DNA of 64,000 nucleotides from Candidatus Fredericiella danica (GCA_016713335.1 JADJPH010000040.1:18692-82691); one strand, 5' to 3'. Positions 38,487 through 48,029 are shown, numbered from the stretch's first letter. A program made the numbers and translations. The notes: generated by a model not told the origin, from the sequence alone.

Positions 38487-41400
38487 ATGCCTTTGACCTT
38501 GCATGCGGCCTGGCTTCGTTCCGATGAGCCAGTTGTAGACGGTAAGCTCTTTTTTTGGGCCGAAACGCTCGATTTTCAGCCCAATACCCGGACTGAAAGC
38601 GCCACCGCCAATGGCGGCGGCAGGCGATCATCGAAACCGGCATCGCACCCCGGTCAGCTTCCGATCAACCAAATTCGTAATCTGCTCGATGAAGAAGTGG
38701 GCGGCTTGCCCCTCGCCGAGATGCAGCCTGCCAGCGCTACGGTCTGGCTCCCAAGCCGTGACCAGATGCCCCTTGCGCGGCGCAGCGTCGTGCAGGCTTC
38801 GCACGATGCAAATGTGCGCACCGTGGCGCCGGTGCAACTCAGCAACTGGCAGGTCACCGGGCTGGCGTCGGCGCCATTGCCTGCGTTGATCTTTTTGAGC
38901 CAGGTTCGCCAGCAGAACCCGAACCGCACCGGCAGCAATGTCCGCCGCATCGAACGGTTGCGTTTTGGCAACGACCTCCTTTACTGGAGCAATGTTGCCA
39001 AGTTCGCATTGGAATTGCTGATTGGCCAGTCGTATGTGCCTGCCATGCGGATCAACGGTTCCGCCGCGATCTATGCATTGTGGCAGCCGATGCTGCTCGA
39101 CGACCGGATTAAGCGACAGTTCGCGGCTTTGACTGACACGATGCCGCCCGTCAGTCGTGCGTACAACTTGGAGCGCACGGAAGATGCCATCGGCGCCCAT
39201 GCACTGACTGAGCATTTCGTCGCCACGGTGGTTGATGCGGCGGTCCGCACCTGGGCGAATGGCCGTACGAATGGTGCACCACCGTCGACCCCGTCATTGC
39301 AGTGGGTGAATCAACTCCGCGCGCCCAGCTGCACCTTTGTCTTGCCGCCTCAGCCCGCATACCGGCTCATCCAGGACTGGCAGAGTTGGATCGAGCAACT
39401 ACATATCACGAGTGATGCGAACTTCCGCATTACCTTTGAACTCGTGGAGCCGGACGCCTCCGCCCAATCCGGCGGGTACACCGGCGCGCTGGGTAGCAAT
39501 GGCGCCGTGACTCCCCCTGTGCGCAGCCAATGGACGTTGCATTACTATCTGCAGGCGCGGGATGATTTGCGGCTGCTGATTCCTGCCGATCAAGTGTGGG
39601 GCGCGCTCAACGGCGCACTCCGCTTTGGGAACCGCCGCGTCGACCGTCCCCAGGAACGGCTGTTGGCGGGTCTTGGTGCGGCCAGCCGGCTTTTCCCGCC
39701 AATTGAACGCAGCCTGCGCTCTGCGCGGCCGGAATATGCGCTGCTTTCCGCAGACGAGGCGCATCGCTTCCTTTGTGAGACGGCCCCGCTGCTGGAGAGC
39801 AACGGTTTCGGTGTGCTCCTGCCGGATTGGTGGAACGCCCGCCAGCGAACCCGGCTCGGGCTCCGCCTGCGGCTCTTGAGTGACGATGGCGAGGTTTGGA
39901 ACAGTGCGGACGACGCGCCGGTGGACGCGCCGGTGCGCAGGCGCCCTGGCCATCCCCGGCCCATCCGGTACGTCTGGGAATTGACGTTGGGCGCCGAGCG
40001 AATCAGCCAGGAGGAGTTTGAGCGGCTTGCGGCCCTGAATGTACCGCTGCTAAAGATGCGCGATCAGTGGATCGAACTGGATCCTGCACAAGTTGATGCG
40101 GCAAAACAGTTCCTTGCCGAACGCCAGACGGCCGGAGAGATGTCGCTCCTCCAGTCGATCCGCATGGCACAGGCCTATGTCGAAGAGACCACCGCACAGC
40201 GCCCGCTCAACGCATTGCAGGGAGAGCGTGAGGCCCTCGCATTGCCGGCGGCCGGCGGTCAACTTGCAGCGGCGTTGCCGCTCGAAGCGGTCGACGTCGA
40301 TGGCTGGCTGCAGAATGTACTTGAGTTGCTGCGCACCCAACGCATGGTGGCCGAACTGGGGGAACCCGAAGGATTCGTCGGCGAATTGCGGCCCTATCAA
40401 CGCCGCGGCGTCGGCTGGCTTGCTTATCTGCGCCGGCTTGGGCTGGGCGCCTGCCTGGCGGACGACATGGGGTTGGGGAAGACCATCCAGGCGATTGCGA
40501 TGTTGCTGCACGAGCGGAAGGCGGACGATGCGCTGCGTCCGGCGCTGCTGGTCTGTCCGACCAGCGTCGTCGCCAATTGGCGTCGCGAAGTGGAACGATT
40601 TGCGCCTGGTATGCGCATTCTCGTGCATCACGGTGGCAGCCGTCTGGAAGGCGGGTCCTTCCTGGATGCATTGCGCGCCCACGATCTAGTCCTGACTTCG
40701 TATGGCACGGCGCGCCGCGATATTGAGGTGCTCCAAGGTGTCGAGTGGAGCGACCTGATTCTCGACGAAGCACAGAACATCAAAAACCCTGGCGCAAAAC
40801 AGTCGCAGGCGGTGCGGAAACTCAAGGCGCGCAACCGCGTGGCGTTGACCGGCACGCCCGTCGAAAATCACCTGACAGAACTCTGGAGTGTCCTTGAGTT
40901 CCTCAACCCCGGCTACCTGGGCAGCCACGAACGGTTCAGGCAACAATTTACGGTGCCAATTGAGCGCTACAATGATGACGACCAGGCGATAGAGCTGCGC
41001 CGGCTTGTGCAACCGTTCCTCCTGCGCCGGCTGAAGTCCGATCCGACCATTATCTCGGACTTGCCGGAAAAGAACGAGATGGTGGTCTATTGTTCGTTGA
41101 CCCAGGAGCAGGCATCGCTCTATGAGACCACAGTGCATGATGCGTTGGCGCTGCTGGATCGGGCGGATGGCATCCAACGCCGAGGCCTTGTGCTCAGCCT
41201 GCTCACGAAGTTGAAGCAGATTTGCAACCATCCGGCGCACTACCTGAAGCAGGGTGACCCTTTGAGTGGGCGCAGCGGCAAATTGGATCGGTTGACTGAA
41301 ATGCTGGAAGAAGCGCTCTCAGTCGGTGACCATGCGTTGATCTTTACGCAGTTCGTTGAAATGGGCACACTGCTGCAGCGCCATCTCCGCGAGCGGTTGA

Positions 41401-41813
41401 ACACGGAAGTGCTGTTTTTGCACGGTGGCACACCGGCCGCACAGCGCGACCAGATGGTGCAAGCGTTCCAGGATGAAGATGGCCCGGCGATCTTCGTGCT
41501 CAGCCTGCGCGCAGGCGGCTCGGGGCTCAACCTCACGCGGGCCAACCACGTTTTCCATTTTGACCGCTGGTGGAACCCTGCGGTCGAGAATCAGGCCACC
41601 GATCGCGCCTTCCGCATCGGCCAATTGCGCAACGTACAGGTGCATAAGTACGTGGTGGCAGGCACACTGGAGGAACGGATCCACGAAATCATCGAATCCA
41701 AACAGGCGTTGGCCGAATCGATCGTGGGTAGCGGTGAGAACTGGCTGGCGGAACTCGGTACGGATGAATTGCGCGAATTGTTGACGCTGCGTCGCGAAAT
41801 GTTGGAGGACTAA
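38487..41813 (+). CDS. SNF2/HepA-like helicase with SNF2-associated domain
   Basis: A protein of about 1108 residues from ATG 38487. The long N-terminal half corresponds to the SNF2 helicase-associated region. The helicase core starts LRPYQRRGVGWLAYLRRLGLG, with Walker A LADDMGLGKTIQA, DEAQNIKN as the DEAH-like box, LTGTPVENHLTELWSVLEFL, and the C-terminal lobe with HFDRWWNPAVENQATDRAFR. These are complete SNF2-family motifs. Such bacterial proteins translocate on duplex DNA. A SWIM zinc-finger gene follows after five bases, the usual partner in bacterial genomes, suggesting a two-protein complex. Confidence 0.92.
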   Translation: MPLTLHAAWLRSDEPVVDGKLFFWAETLDFQPNTRTESATANGGGRRSSKPASHPGQLPINQIRNLLDEEVGGLPLAEMQPASATVWLPSRDQMPLARRSVVQASHDANVRTVAPVQLSNWQVTGLASAPLPALIFLSQVRQQNPNRTGSNVRRIERLRFGNDLLYWSNVAKFALELLIGQSYVPAMRINGSAAIYALWQPMLLDDRIKRQFAALTDTMPPVSRAYNLERTEDAIGAHALTEHFVATVVDAAVRTWANGRTNGAPPSTPSLQWVNQLRAPSCTFVLPPQPAYRLIQDWQSWIEQLHITSDANFRITFELVEPDASAQSGGYTGALGSNGAVTPPVRSQWTLHYYLQARDDLRLLIPADQVWGALNGALRFGNRRVDRPQERLLAGLGAASRLFPPIERSLRSARPEYALLSADEAHRFLCETAPLLESNGFGVLLPDWWNARQRTRLGLRLRLLSDDGEVWNSADDAPVDAPVRRRPGHPRPIRYVWELTLGAERISQEEFERLAALNVPLLKMRDQWIELDPAQVDAAKQFLAERQTAGEMSLLQSIRMAQAYVEETTAQRPLNALQGEREALALPAAGGQLAAALPLEAVDVDGWLQNVLELLRTQRMVAELGEPEGFVGELRPYQRRGVGWLAYLRRLGLGACLADDMGLGKTIQAIAMLLHERKADDALRPALLVCPTSVVANWRREVERFAPGMRILVHHGGSRLEGGSFLDALRAHDLVLTSYGTARRDIEVLQGVEWSDLILDEAQNIKNPGAKQSQAVRKLKARNRVALTGTPVENHLTELWSVLEFLNPGYLGSHERFRQQFTVPIERYNDDDQAIELRRLVQPFLLRRLKSDPTIISDLPEKNEMVVYCSLTQEQASLYETTVHDALALLDRADGIQRRGLVLSLLTKLKQICNHPAHYLKQGDPLSGRSGKLDRLTEMLEEALSVGDHALIFTQFVEMGTLLQRHLRERLNTEVLFLHGGTPAAQRDQMVQAFQDEDGPAIFVLSLRAGGSGLNLTRANHVFHFDRWWNPAVENQATDRAFRIGQLRNVQVHKYVVAGTLEERIHEIIESKQALAESIVGSGENWLAELGTDELRELLTLRREMLED

Positions 41814-41818
41814 GGTAG

Positions 41819-42708
41819 ATGACCACTCCGGCAACTACAAGCGCATGGTGGGTTCGGCGTTGGCAAAATTTTCTGAAGCAGATCGGCCTGGCGCCAACGC
41901 CCGACAATGGCGCCCTGCGCGGCTGCCGCGTCAAGCGGCTGGAAGTACTGCCCGGCATGGTGCAGGCACAGGTGCAGGATCGCGAACTGGGTGCGGCCGC
42001 GGTGCAGATCTCAATCCCCGTGCTGGACGACAGCCAGTGGAAATTCATCACCGATGCCTTGGGGGCCAGGCGATCTTTGCGGCGCAACTGCTGGCCGGGA
42101 ATATGCCACCGGAAATCGAAGATGTGTTTGCGCAGGCCGGGGCAACTCTGTTGCCGAGTGGCGACGGCGAACTGACACACACCTGCTCAGCTTGCCCGTC
42201 CGGGGCAAGTCCCTGCCGGCCCGTTGCCGCCGTCTACTACCAGTTGGGTGAAATGGTCGCCGAGGACCCGTGGCTGCTGTTGCGCTTGCGGGGTCGTGAT
42301 CGGCAGCAACTCCTGGCCGCAGTGCATGAGCAGCGGAATGCGCAGGCGAGCAGCGAAGGCCCGACACGTCCGCAGCGCACAGTTCCCGCCGAAACGCGTG
42401 TCGACACCTTCTATCAGCCGCAGGCAACGGTGAGTGAGGCAAATGCCACCGACCCATCGCTTGAGCTGCAAATCGAGGATTTCTGGGGCCGGCGCAAGGT
42501 GTTGGAGCAGGTCCACCATCACTTGACCCGGCCTGCGGTGGAATTAGCGCTGCTACGCCGTCTAGGTCCGCCGACGCCTTCGCCGGATGGCGCTGAGGCG
42601 TTTGTCCAATTGCAACAAATCTATCGCCGCGTCACCGACCGCGTCTGGGCGCTTGCCTTTGCGCCCGAGGAGGAGTTGGAGACGGGTGGAGAAGAAGGTG
42701 GGGCGTGA
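41819..42708 (+). CDS. SWIM zinc-finger protein partnered with SNF2 helicase (one frameshift)
   Basis: Two frames give a protein of about 296 residues. The first starts WWVRRWQNFLKQIGLAPTP, typical of SWIM proteins next to SNF2 genes. The second has HTCSACPSGASPCRPVAAVY followed by YQLGEMVAEDPWLLLRLRG. The frames change at the G-run 42061-42065; a sixth G restores ITDALGGQAIFAAQLL. The zinc motif is unusual: the expected C-x-C-xn-C-x-H reads C-S-A-C then C-R-P, so the His ligand appears replaced by Pro. This could be real or another local error. Confidence 0.8.
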
Positions 42709-42714
42709 AGCCTG

Positions 42715-42745
42715 TTGGGAGATTGGAGATTGGAGATTGGAGATT
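42715..42745. repeat. Short 8-bp tandem repeat
   Basis: GGAGATTG-like octamers occur four times in a row directly after the SWIM gene and before the converging SDR gene. No other feature lies in this gap. Confidence 0.6.
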
Positions 42746-42770
42746 CGGCGCACGCGGTGCGAGATAGCTT

Positions 42771-43604
42771 CTATTCCCCAATCCGTGATGCTCTAAACCG
42801 TATCATTGCCCACTCGAACAACCCCGGAAAATGATGGGCGCCCCAGATGAAGAGCCGGTCTTTCCAAGAAAAGAGCACTTCGCGCTCGCGGCGTTCGATC
42901 GCCAGGACGATCCGATCCGCAACTGCCGCCGCCGGTTTGACGCCGGCCAGACTTCCGGTCTTGCGTACCTTGCGCACCCCATTCGCGTCGCTCACCATGA
43001 AGTTGGTGTTGAATTCGCTCTCGGTGATGCCGGGAAGTACGGTCACCACGGCGATGCCCTGTGCTGCCAATTCCATCCTCGCGGCCGCACTGAAGGCCTG
43101 CACGGCGAACTTGCTCGCCGTGTACCCGGCAGACGAGCCAACCATGCCAAGTGAAGGTACGACCACCTTGCCCAGGATGCTGCTGACATTCACAATGACG
43201 CCGCTGCCTTGACGGCGCATATAGGGCAGCACCGCCTGCATGGCATTGACCAGGCCGAAAACATTCACATCAAACAGATAGCGAAGTCTGTCTTCAGCCA
43301 GGTCCGCCACGTCGCCCTGCAGACCAAGACCCGCATTGTTCACCAGGATGTCGATGCGCTGGAACTCGACAATCGCCCGTGCGACCAGGGCCTCGATCTC
43401 TGCACGCTTCGATACATCGGTGGCAATCGCCAGCGTACGCACACCGAATTGCTGCGCCAATTCGATGGCCAACGCATCGATGCGGTCGGTGCGCCGCGCC
43501 GCTAGCACCACATGGACGCCTTTGGCGGCAAGTGACCGGGCAAGAGCGGCGCCAATGCCTGAACTGGCGCCTGTGACGATGGCAACTTGATCGCGAATGC
43601 TCAT
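42771..43604 (-). CDS. Short-chain dehydrogenase
   Basis: About 277 residues from ATG 43604. VAIVTGASSGIGAALARSLA is the NAD(P)-binding motif, LVNNAGLGLQG the NNAG motif, and the catalytic YTASKFAVQAF follows with Tyr-x3-Lys. The C-terminal EREVLFSWKDRLFIWGAHHF and PGLFEWAM suggest membrane association, as in DltE/YqjQ-like SDRs. The ATG is chosen because the earlier in-frame start at 43670 would add an unrelated, partly hydrophobic stretch. It is divergent from the serS leader; the substrate is unknown. Confidence 0.82.
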   Translation of the reverse strand: MSIRDQVAIVTGASSGIGAALARSLAAKGVHVVLAARRTDRIDALAIELAQQFGVRTLAIATDVSKRAEIEALVARAIVEFQRIDILVNNAGLGLQGDVADLAEDRLRYLFDVNVFGLVNAMQAVLPYMRRQGSGVIVNVSSILGKVVVPSLGMVGSSAGYTASKFAVQAFSAAARMELAAQGIAVVTVLPGITESEFNTNFMVSDANGVRKVRKTGSLAGVKPAAAVADRIVLAIERREREVLFSWKDRLFIWGAHHFPGLFEWAMIRFRASRIGE

Positions 43605-43699
43605 GAACGGCCTCGATGGTGAATTTGGCGCCTTGCGAAGGCAATGATAACATAGCGTCAAAATGAACAAGTAGCGACGTCAACCGCGACCACGGTTCG

Positions 43700-43895
43700 C
43701 CGCCTTTCCCTTCAGAGAGTTGCCGGGCGGTGCGAGGCAGCAGGGGTGCGGCGTATCAGCAGCGCGTGAGTCCCCGGCAGGCAATGGCCGGGCGGTGTTC
43801 CACCGTTATCGGATAAATGAGGCGGACGCACTCCTGCGTTCGTGAACTCAGGTGGCACCACGAAGTCCTTTCGTCCTGAAACAGCGGGATGAGGG
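43700..43895 (+). promoter_or_regulatory. T-box riboswitch of the serS leader
   Basis: The leader has the early AGAGAG motif (43714-43719), a long stem region, the T-box sequence ACTCAGGTGGCACCACG (43846-43862) and then a hairpin ending in six T at 43889-43894, the terminator. In the T-box the bulge UGGCACC pairs with the acceptor end of uncharged tRNA. Its variable base is C, which fits a G discriminator base, and both tRNA-Ser genes in this window have G there. Possible Ser specifier triplets are UCA (43756-43758) and nearby AGC; I do not assign one. Uncharged tRNA-Ser should switch the leader to antitermination and raise serS expression. Confidence 0.85.
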
Positions 43896-43948
43896 GGCTT
43901 TTTTATTGGGCACCATTCGTGGGCGTAGCAAATCTTTAGGAGGAACTT

Positions 43949-44921
43949 ATGTTAGATATTCGCTGGATGCGTGAGAATCGGGCCGCGTTGGCGGAGGCGA
44001 TGGGTAAGCTTTACGTCACCGATGCGCCGTGGCAACAAGCGCTGGATCTGGACGAACGGCGCCGGCAGATCCTGACCCAGGTGGAGGCGTTGCGGGCAGA
44101 GCGCAATACCGGCTCCAAGGAGATCGGTGTTCTCTTCCGTGAAAAGAAGATGGACGAAGCCAATGCGCTGAAGGCGCGCATGAGCGTGGTCGGCGACGAG
44201 ATCGATGCGCTGGATGCCGAACTGCGCACTGTGGAAGCCGCCTTTGACGACGCCATGTTGCGCATTCCGAACATTCCCGAACCGGATGTCCCGATTGCCG
44301 AAGATGAGGGCGGCAACGTGGTGGTCAAGGAGTGGGGCGTGAAACCGCAGCAATCCTTCAAGCCGTTGGCGCATTGGGATCTGGGGCCAAAACTGGACAT
44401 CATCGATTTCGACCGCGGCACCAAGCTCGCAGGCAGCCGTGGTTATTTGTTAAAAGGCGCCGGCGCGCGGTTGCCGCGTGCACCAGTTCCAGAAGGTGGA
44501 GATGGTGAAGTTTGTGGAGCCGCAGACGGGTCGCGCCGAATTGGAAGCGCTGACGCGCGACGCCGAGGTGTTGTGTGAGCGGCTCGGGCTGCCTTACCGC
44601 CGCATCATGATTGCCACCGGCGATCTATCCTTCGTCGCGGCGATCAAGTATGACATTGAGGTTTGGGCGGCGGGTTCTGAGGAGTGGCGAGCCAGCTCCT
44701 GCTCCTATTTCCGAGATTTTCAGGCACGCCGTGCCAACATTCGCTATCGACCCGCGGAGGGTGAAAAGCCGGAGTATGTCCACACACTCAATGGCTCTGG
44801 GCTGGCGCTGCCGCGCATCGTGATCGCGATCCTGGAGAACTACCAGCAGGAAGATGGATCCGTGGTGGTGCCGGAAGTGCTGAGACCGTATATGGGGGGG
44901 CTGGAAGTCATTCGGGGGTAG
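43949..44921 (+). pseudogene. serS: Seryl-tRNA synthetase with internal deletion and frame change
   Basis: ATG 43949 has GGAGG upstream. The N-terminal coiled coil (ANALKARMSVVGDEIDALDA) and FDRGTKLAGSRGYLLKGAGARL are present in the first frame. The second frame starts RVHQFQKVEMVKFVEPQTG, inside motif 2, and continues with VSF-like CSYFRDFQARRANIRYRP and motif 3 NGSGLALPRIVIAILENYQ. Comparison with the usual length of about 425 residues shows about 100 missing between GARL and RVHQ, including motif 1 and the start of motif 2. The join is near 44470. The enzyme encoded here could not be active. As an intact T-box precedes it and the gene is essential, a mis-join in the sequence is a serious possibility. 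Confidence 0.85.
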
Positions 44922-44925
44922 GTAG

Positions 44926-44987
44926 AATTGTCAATCGTCAATGCTGCAACGGCGGCGGTACTACCTCCTCGTTGACAATTGACCATT
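44926..44987. repeat. AT-rich inverted repeat element after serS
   Basis: AATTGTCAATCGTCAAT at 44926 onward and GTTGACAATTGACCATT (44971-44987) are imperfect complements (14 of 17). The pair encloses about 28 bases just after the serS stop. It is related to the elements near aspS and the methyltransferase. Confidence 0.6.
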
Positions 44988-45161
44988 GGATTTCCCGTGA
45001 ACTTCGTGGTTTGCTGCCAGGTCGAAGTGGACCCAAAAAAACAAGCCAAATTTGACAGCGCGGGCTGGGCCATGTATACTATGTAATGCCTTTCAGCAGA
45101 ACAGCAATGTCGAGCGGACGGCAATTAACAATTGGATAGTGCAGCGGTGGTCAGACCCACT

Positions 45162-45252
<91 letters not shown>

Positions 45253-45273
45253 CGGACTGCAAAACAGGTAAAT

Positions 45274-45367
<94 letters not shown>

Positions 45368-45396
45368 TTTTCTGTGGCTGCATTGTCCAGATATTT

Positions 45397-45454
45397 GTCC
45401 CCGTAGCTCAGTGGATTAGAGCGCTTGGTTGCGGTCCAAGAGGCCAGAGGTTCG
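45397..45454 (+). pseudogene. tRNA-Arg (GCG), 3' part missing
   Basis: The 5' acceptor strand GTCCCCG, D-arm (GCTCAGTGGATTAGAGC) and anticodon arm CTTGG-TTGCGGT-CCAAG with anticodon GCG (45431-45433) are intact. The sequence then reads GAGGTTCG and diverges: the second half of the T-arm and the 3' acceptor strand CGGGGAC are absent. It is either a real truncated tRNA gene or a breakpoint of the assembly. Position 45455 onward shows no continuation. Confidence 0.8.
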
Positions 45455-46120
45455 GGGGTAGCCCAGTCCGCCTTCGCCGGGATGCCAAAAAGGAACAGGA
45501 AAGCCATCGCCCGCAGCATTGGCTCCAGCCTCTCTGGCATCAGCATGGCTTAATTCCCGCCACATCTCACTCAATTGCTTTTAGGGACATAGGAACTTTC
45601 CCCGCCCCAAAGTACCAATGTCGTGGCACGAGACATATCATCGTCATTTAACCGAACGACTTCGGCATGGACCAGAAGCGGTATCAGCATAGTTGACCCA
45701 CACACCTGGTTCGTGGCGGCCACTGACTTGGCAGGTGTCGGGGAGATCACTTCATGGTTTCTGAACGTGCTTGGTCCTCTTCGAACGACGATAATTCTCA
45801 CACAATTGCGGGCAGTGTCAGGCATCACGCCCACGCCTGAGTTTCTCTTTGCCTACAATGCCGGTCGGGTTCTCTAGGACCCTGAAATGCCACTTCAACA
45901 GTGGGGTCGAATTGCGACAGGTACGATTCTCGTAGAATGGTTTTCAGACGCGTGTCGTCCGGTGGGTGCTAAAAGCGCTCACCGAACAGTGTCTCGCGGT
46001 CTTTATCACCAGTTTTTGTATTTTGTGCCGCACGGCTTTCCTAAGATTCCTGTGGGTGTGACTCGGCTACTGCTTGCAACAACGCTGGGTCGAGTTGGGT
46101 GGATTTGGCGTGGAACAGGA
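45455..46120. other. Stretch of unclear origin between the tRNA and an NmrA-like gene
   Basis: No gene family is recognised. Short frames exist on both strands (for example 45623-45877 rightward and 45346-45546 leftward with a hydrophobic start), but neither has a convincing ribosome binding site or domain. The left end is the tRNA break and the right end is a gene lacking its N-terminus, so the stretch may carry one or more breakpoints. Confidence 0.4.
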
Positions 46121-46966
46121 ATGCATGGGGCGAGCGACGCCAGTGGCGCGGACGGGGTTGGAGCGCGACGCGAAGGTTATCAGGTGCGCATCTTGACGCG
46201 TGATCCGCAGAAGGCACAGGCAAAGTTCGGTAAGGAATATGCGCTGATCGGTGGCGACGTCGATGATTTGTCCTCGCTGCAGCCCGCCGTCCAGGGCTGC
46301 GACGCGGTCCACATCAATCCTGAAGGCGGGCTGGACCCGGACCTGGAGCATCGCGGCGCTGCCAACGTCGCCGGCGCCGCCGCCGCGAACGTCCAACGTA
46401 TCACCTATCTTTCGGGGACTTCGGTCACGAAGGAAAACTGTTGGTATGCCGGCACAAAGGCGAAATACGAGGCCGAGGCCGCGATTCGGGCTGCCGACGT
46501 ACCTTATACGATCTTCCAGGGAACCTTTTTTATGGAGACGCTGCCCAGGCTGGTGCGTGGCAAGCGTGCCAATCTGATCGGCAATCAGCCGCACCCCTGG
46601 CACTGGGTCGCTGCCGGCGATTATGCCGGCATGGTCGCCAAGGCGTATGTCACACCGGCAGCGGCGAACAAAACGCTGCATGTGTTTGGACCCCAAGCCA
46701 TGACGCTGCGCGATGCGCTGCAAACCTATTGTCGCCTCGTGAACCCGGGCGCCAAGGTTGCATCGGTTCCCTTCTGGATGGCCTCGCTGCTCGGCACTAT
46801 CTCCCGCGACAAGGATTTGCAGGCTGTGGTGCCTTTCTTTCGCTACATCGAGCAAGTCGCTGAAGCGGGCGATCCGGGCGAGGCGAATCGCCTATTTGGC
46901 GCACCGGCGACCACGCTGGAGCAGTGGTGTAATGCGCTTGTGAATTCCGGCGCAGATGTAACGTGA
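46121..46966 (+). CDS. NmrA-like NAD(P)-binding protein, N-terminus damaged
   Basis: From ATG 46121 about 281 residues. REGYQVRILTRDPQKAQAKF, GDVDDLSSLQPAVQGCDAV and ITYLSGTSVTKENCWYAG follow the usual order of NmrA/atypical SDR proteins. However, the first strand and the GATGxxG nucleotide-binding loop that should precede REGYQV are absent; the sequence there (MHGASDASGADGVGA) only distantly recalls them. A frameshift or substitution-rich stretch has probably replaced it. The frame is open further left, but without homology. Such proteins bind NAD(P) as redox sensors or reduce quinones and flavonoid-like compounds. Confidence 0.65.
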   Translation: MHGASDASGADGVGARREGYQVRILTRDPQKAQAKFGKEYALIGGDVDDLSSLQPAVQGCDAVHINPEGGLDPDLEHRGAANVAGAAAANVQRITYLSGTSVTKENCWYAGTKAKYEAEAAIRAADVPYTIFQGTFFMETLPRLVRGKRANLIGNQPHPWHWVAAGDYAGMVAKAYVTPAAANKTLHVFGPQAMTLRDALQTYCRLVNPGAKVASVPFWMASLLGTISRDKDLQAVVPFFRYIEQVAEAGDPGEANRLFGAPATTLEQWCNALVNSGADVT

Positions 46967-47059
46967 ATTGCCCACGGGTAAGCGCTGTGCTACACTAGCA
47001 CGGCGTGTCAACGCGCCGTATTTTACAGAAAACAAACCCCATTTCTTGGGAGGTTCGGC

Positions 47060-47611
47060 ATGAAGGGTATGTTGCGATTCGGTCTGGTAGCGATGGTGGC
47101 TGTGTTGCTTGCCGGCGCAGCGCTGTTGTCCGCCTGTGCACCCGATCCCAGCGAATTGATCATTTCACCGGAACTCGGCGTCCAACTGGCCGCGCGCGCC
47201 GCCGGTGAAGAAGTCGTCCGCGCCGAACCAACCAAGGCGCCCATCCTGGCAGATCTCGCACCGGAACAGATCACGGCAGGGCTACCGCAGGATGTTGCGG
47301 ATGCACTGGCCGCGGCGGACCCAACGGTCGGCCAAACGCTGGCGCAGACGAACGCCTGTATTGGCTGCCATTCAATGGATCCGGCCGTGCAGCAGCCCGG
47401 CCCCAGTTGGTACGGCGTTGCCAACCACGCGGTCTCGCGGGTTCCAGCGGAGTCACCCGCACTTTACCTCTATGAAAGCATCATGAACCCAGGCGCCTTT
47501 CTCGTGCCGTCCTATCCCGATGGCATCATGCCCAAAACCTTTAGCGAGTCGCTGTCGGTGCAGGATCAGGCGAATTTAGTCGCCTACCTGCTCCAGCAGA
47601 CCCAGGAGTAA
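47060..47611 (+). CDS. Cytochrome c-like lipoprotein
   Basis: A 183-residue protein with GGGAGG before its ATG. The signal peptide ends in the lipobox LLSAC. A low-complexity linker leads to a small cytochrome c domain with the heme-attachment motif CIGCH and the later PDGIMPKTF, where Met is the likely sixth ligand. C-terminal DQANLVAYLLQQTQE matches the closing helix of class I cytochromes. It would be an electron carrier anchored at the outer face of the membrane. A strong terminator follows, so it is probably monocistronic. Confidence 0.88.
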   Translation: MKGMLRFGLVAMVAVLLAGAALLSACAPDPSELIISPELGVQLAARAAGEEVVRAEPTKAPILADLAPEQITAGLPQDVADALAAADPTVGQTLAQTNACIGCHSMDPAVQQPGPSWYGVANHAVSRVPAESPALYLYESIMNPGAFLVPSYPDGIMPKTFSESLSVQDQANLVAYLLQQTQE

Positions 47612-47646
47612 CGGCTAGCGGGCGTAGCCATGCAGTCCTGATCTTG

Positions 47647-47678
47647 AAGCGGGCGATTCATTTCGCCCGCTTTTGTTT
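47647..47678 (+). terminator. Intrinsic terminator after the cytochrome gene
   Basis: AAGCGGGCGA pairs with TCGCCCGCTT across a short loop and is followed by TTTTGTTT. Confidence 0.85.
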
Positions 47679-47696
47679 ACACTTTGTGCGTTTCCG

Positions 47697-47770
47697 CTAC
47701 GTTTCCATACCCGCCCGCCAAGCCGCAAAGACGCAAAGGGAAGACAAAAGGAATTCTCCCGCAGGCGCAG
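47697..47770. repeat. Dispersed 'CGCAAAGACGCAAAGG' type repeat, copy 2
   Basis: CCGCAAAGACGCAAAGGGAA and TCTCCCGCAGGCGCAGAG repeat the order of words at 22620-22690. The stretch lies between the cytochrome terminator and the palindromic repeats. Confidence 0.6.
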
Positions 47771-47852
47771 AGCCCATCTTGCAAAAGACGGTTGGGGCGG
47801 TATCTTTGTGGGCTTTTCGAGCTTGGCGCATCCCTGGCCTGGTGCGTTGCCC

Positions 47853-47973
47853 GGACCGGCCATGCCGTTGTCCCCTAAACGGTGAGGGTTGGATGCGTCG
47901 ATGACCCCGGACACGGCCATGCCGTTGTCCCTACGATCGTCCTGGGCGGATCCCAGAAATCTGAAACACACCC
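47853..47973. repeat. Dispersed palindromic repeat, two A modules and one B module
   Basis: Module A occurs at 47853-47873 (GGACCGGCCA...GTTGTCC) and 47909-47930 (GGACACGGCCATGCCGTTG...). Module B at 47951-47973 contains CCCAGAAATCTGAAACAC. The order A-B is the same as at 2210-2265. There is no gene in 47612-48029. Confidence 0.65.
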
Positions 47974-48014
47974 GGGTTTGGCGGCATGCTTTCAGACGGG
48001 TGCTGTTCTCGTGC

Positions 48015-48020
48015 TATAAT
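48015..48020 (+). promoter_or_regulatory. TATAAT box nearly abutting the start codon
   Basis: A consensus TATAAT ends nine bases before ATG 48030, placing the transcription start within a few bases of the start codon. The mRNA may be leaderless. No convincing -35 box is seen. Confidence 0.4.
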
Positions 48021-48029
48021 GGACCCACC

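Noticed and set aside
45623..45877. Possible small gene rightward after the tRNA cluster
   Set aside because: No ribosome binding site, no recognisable family, and the reverse strand is open as well. It lies between two probable breakpoints.
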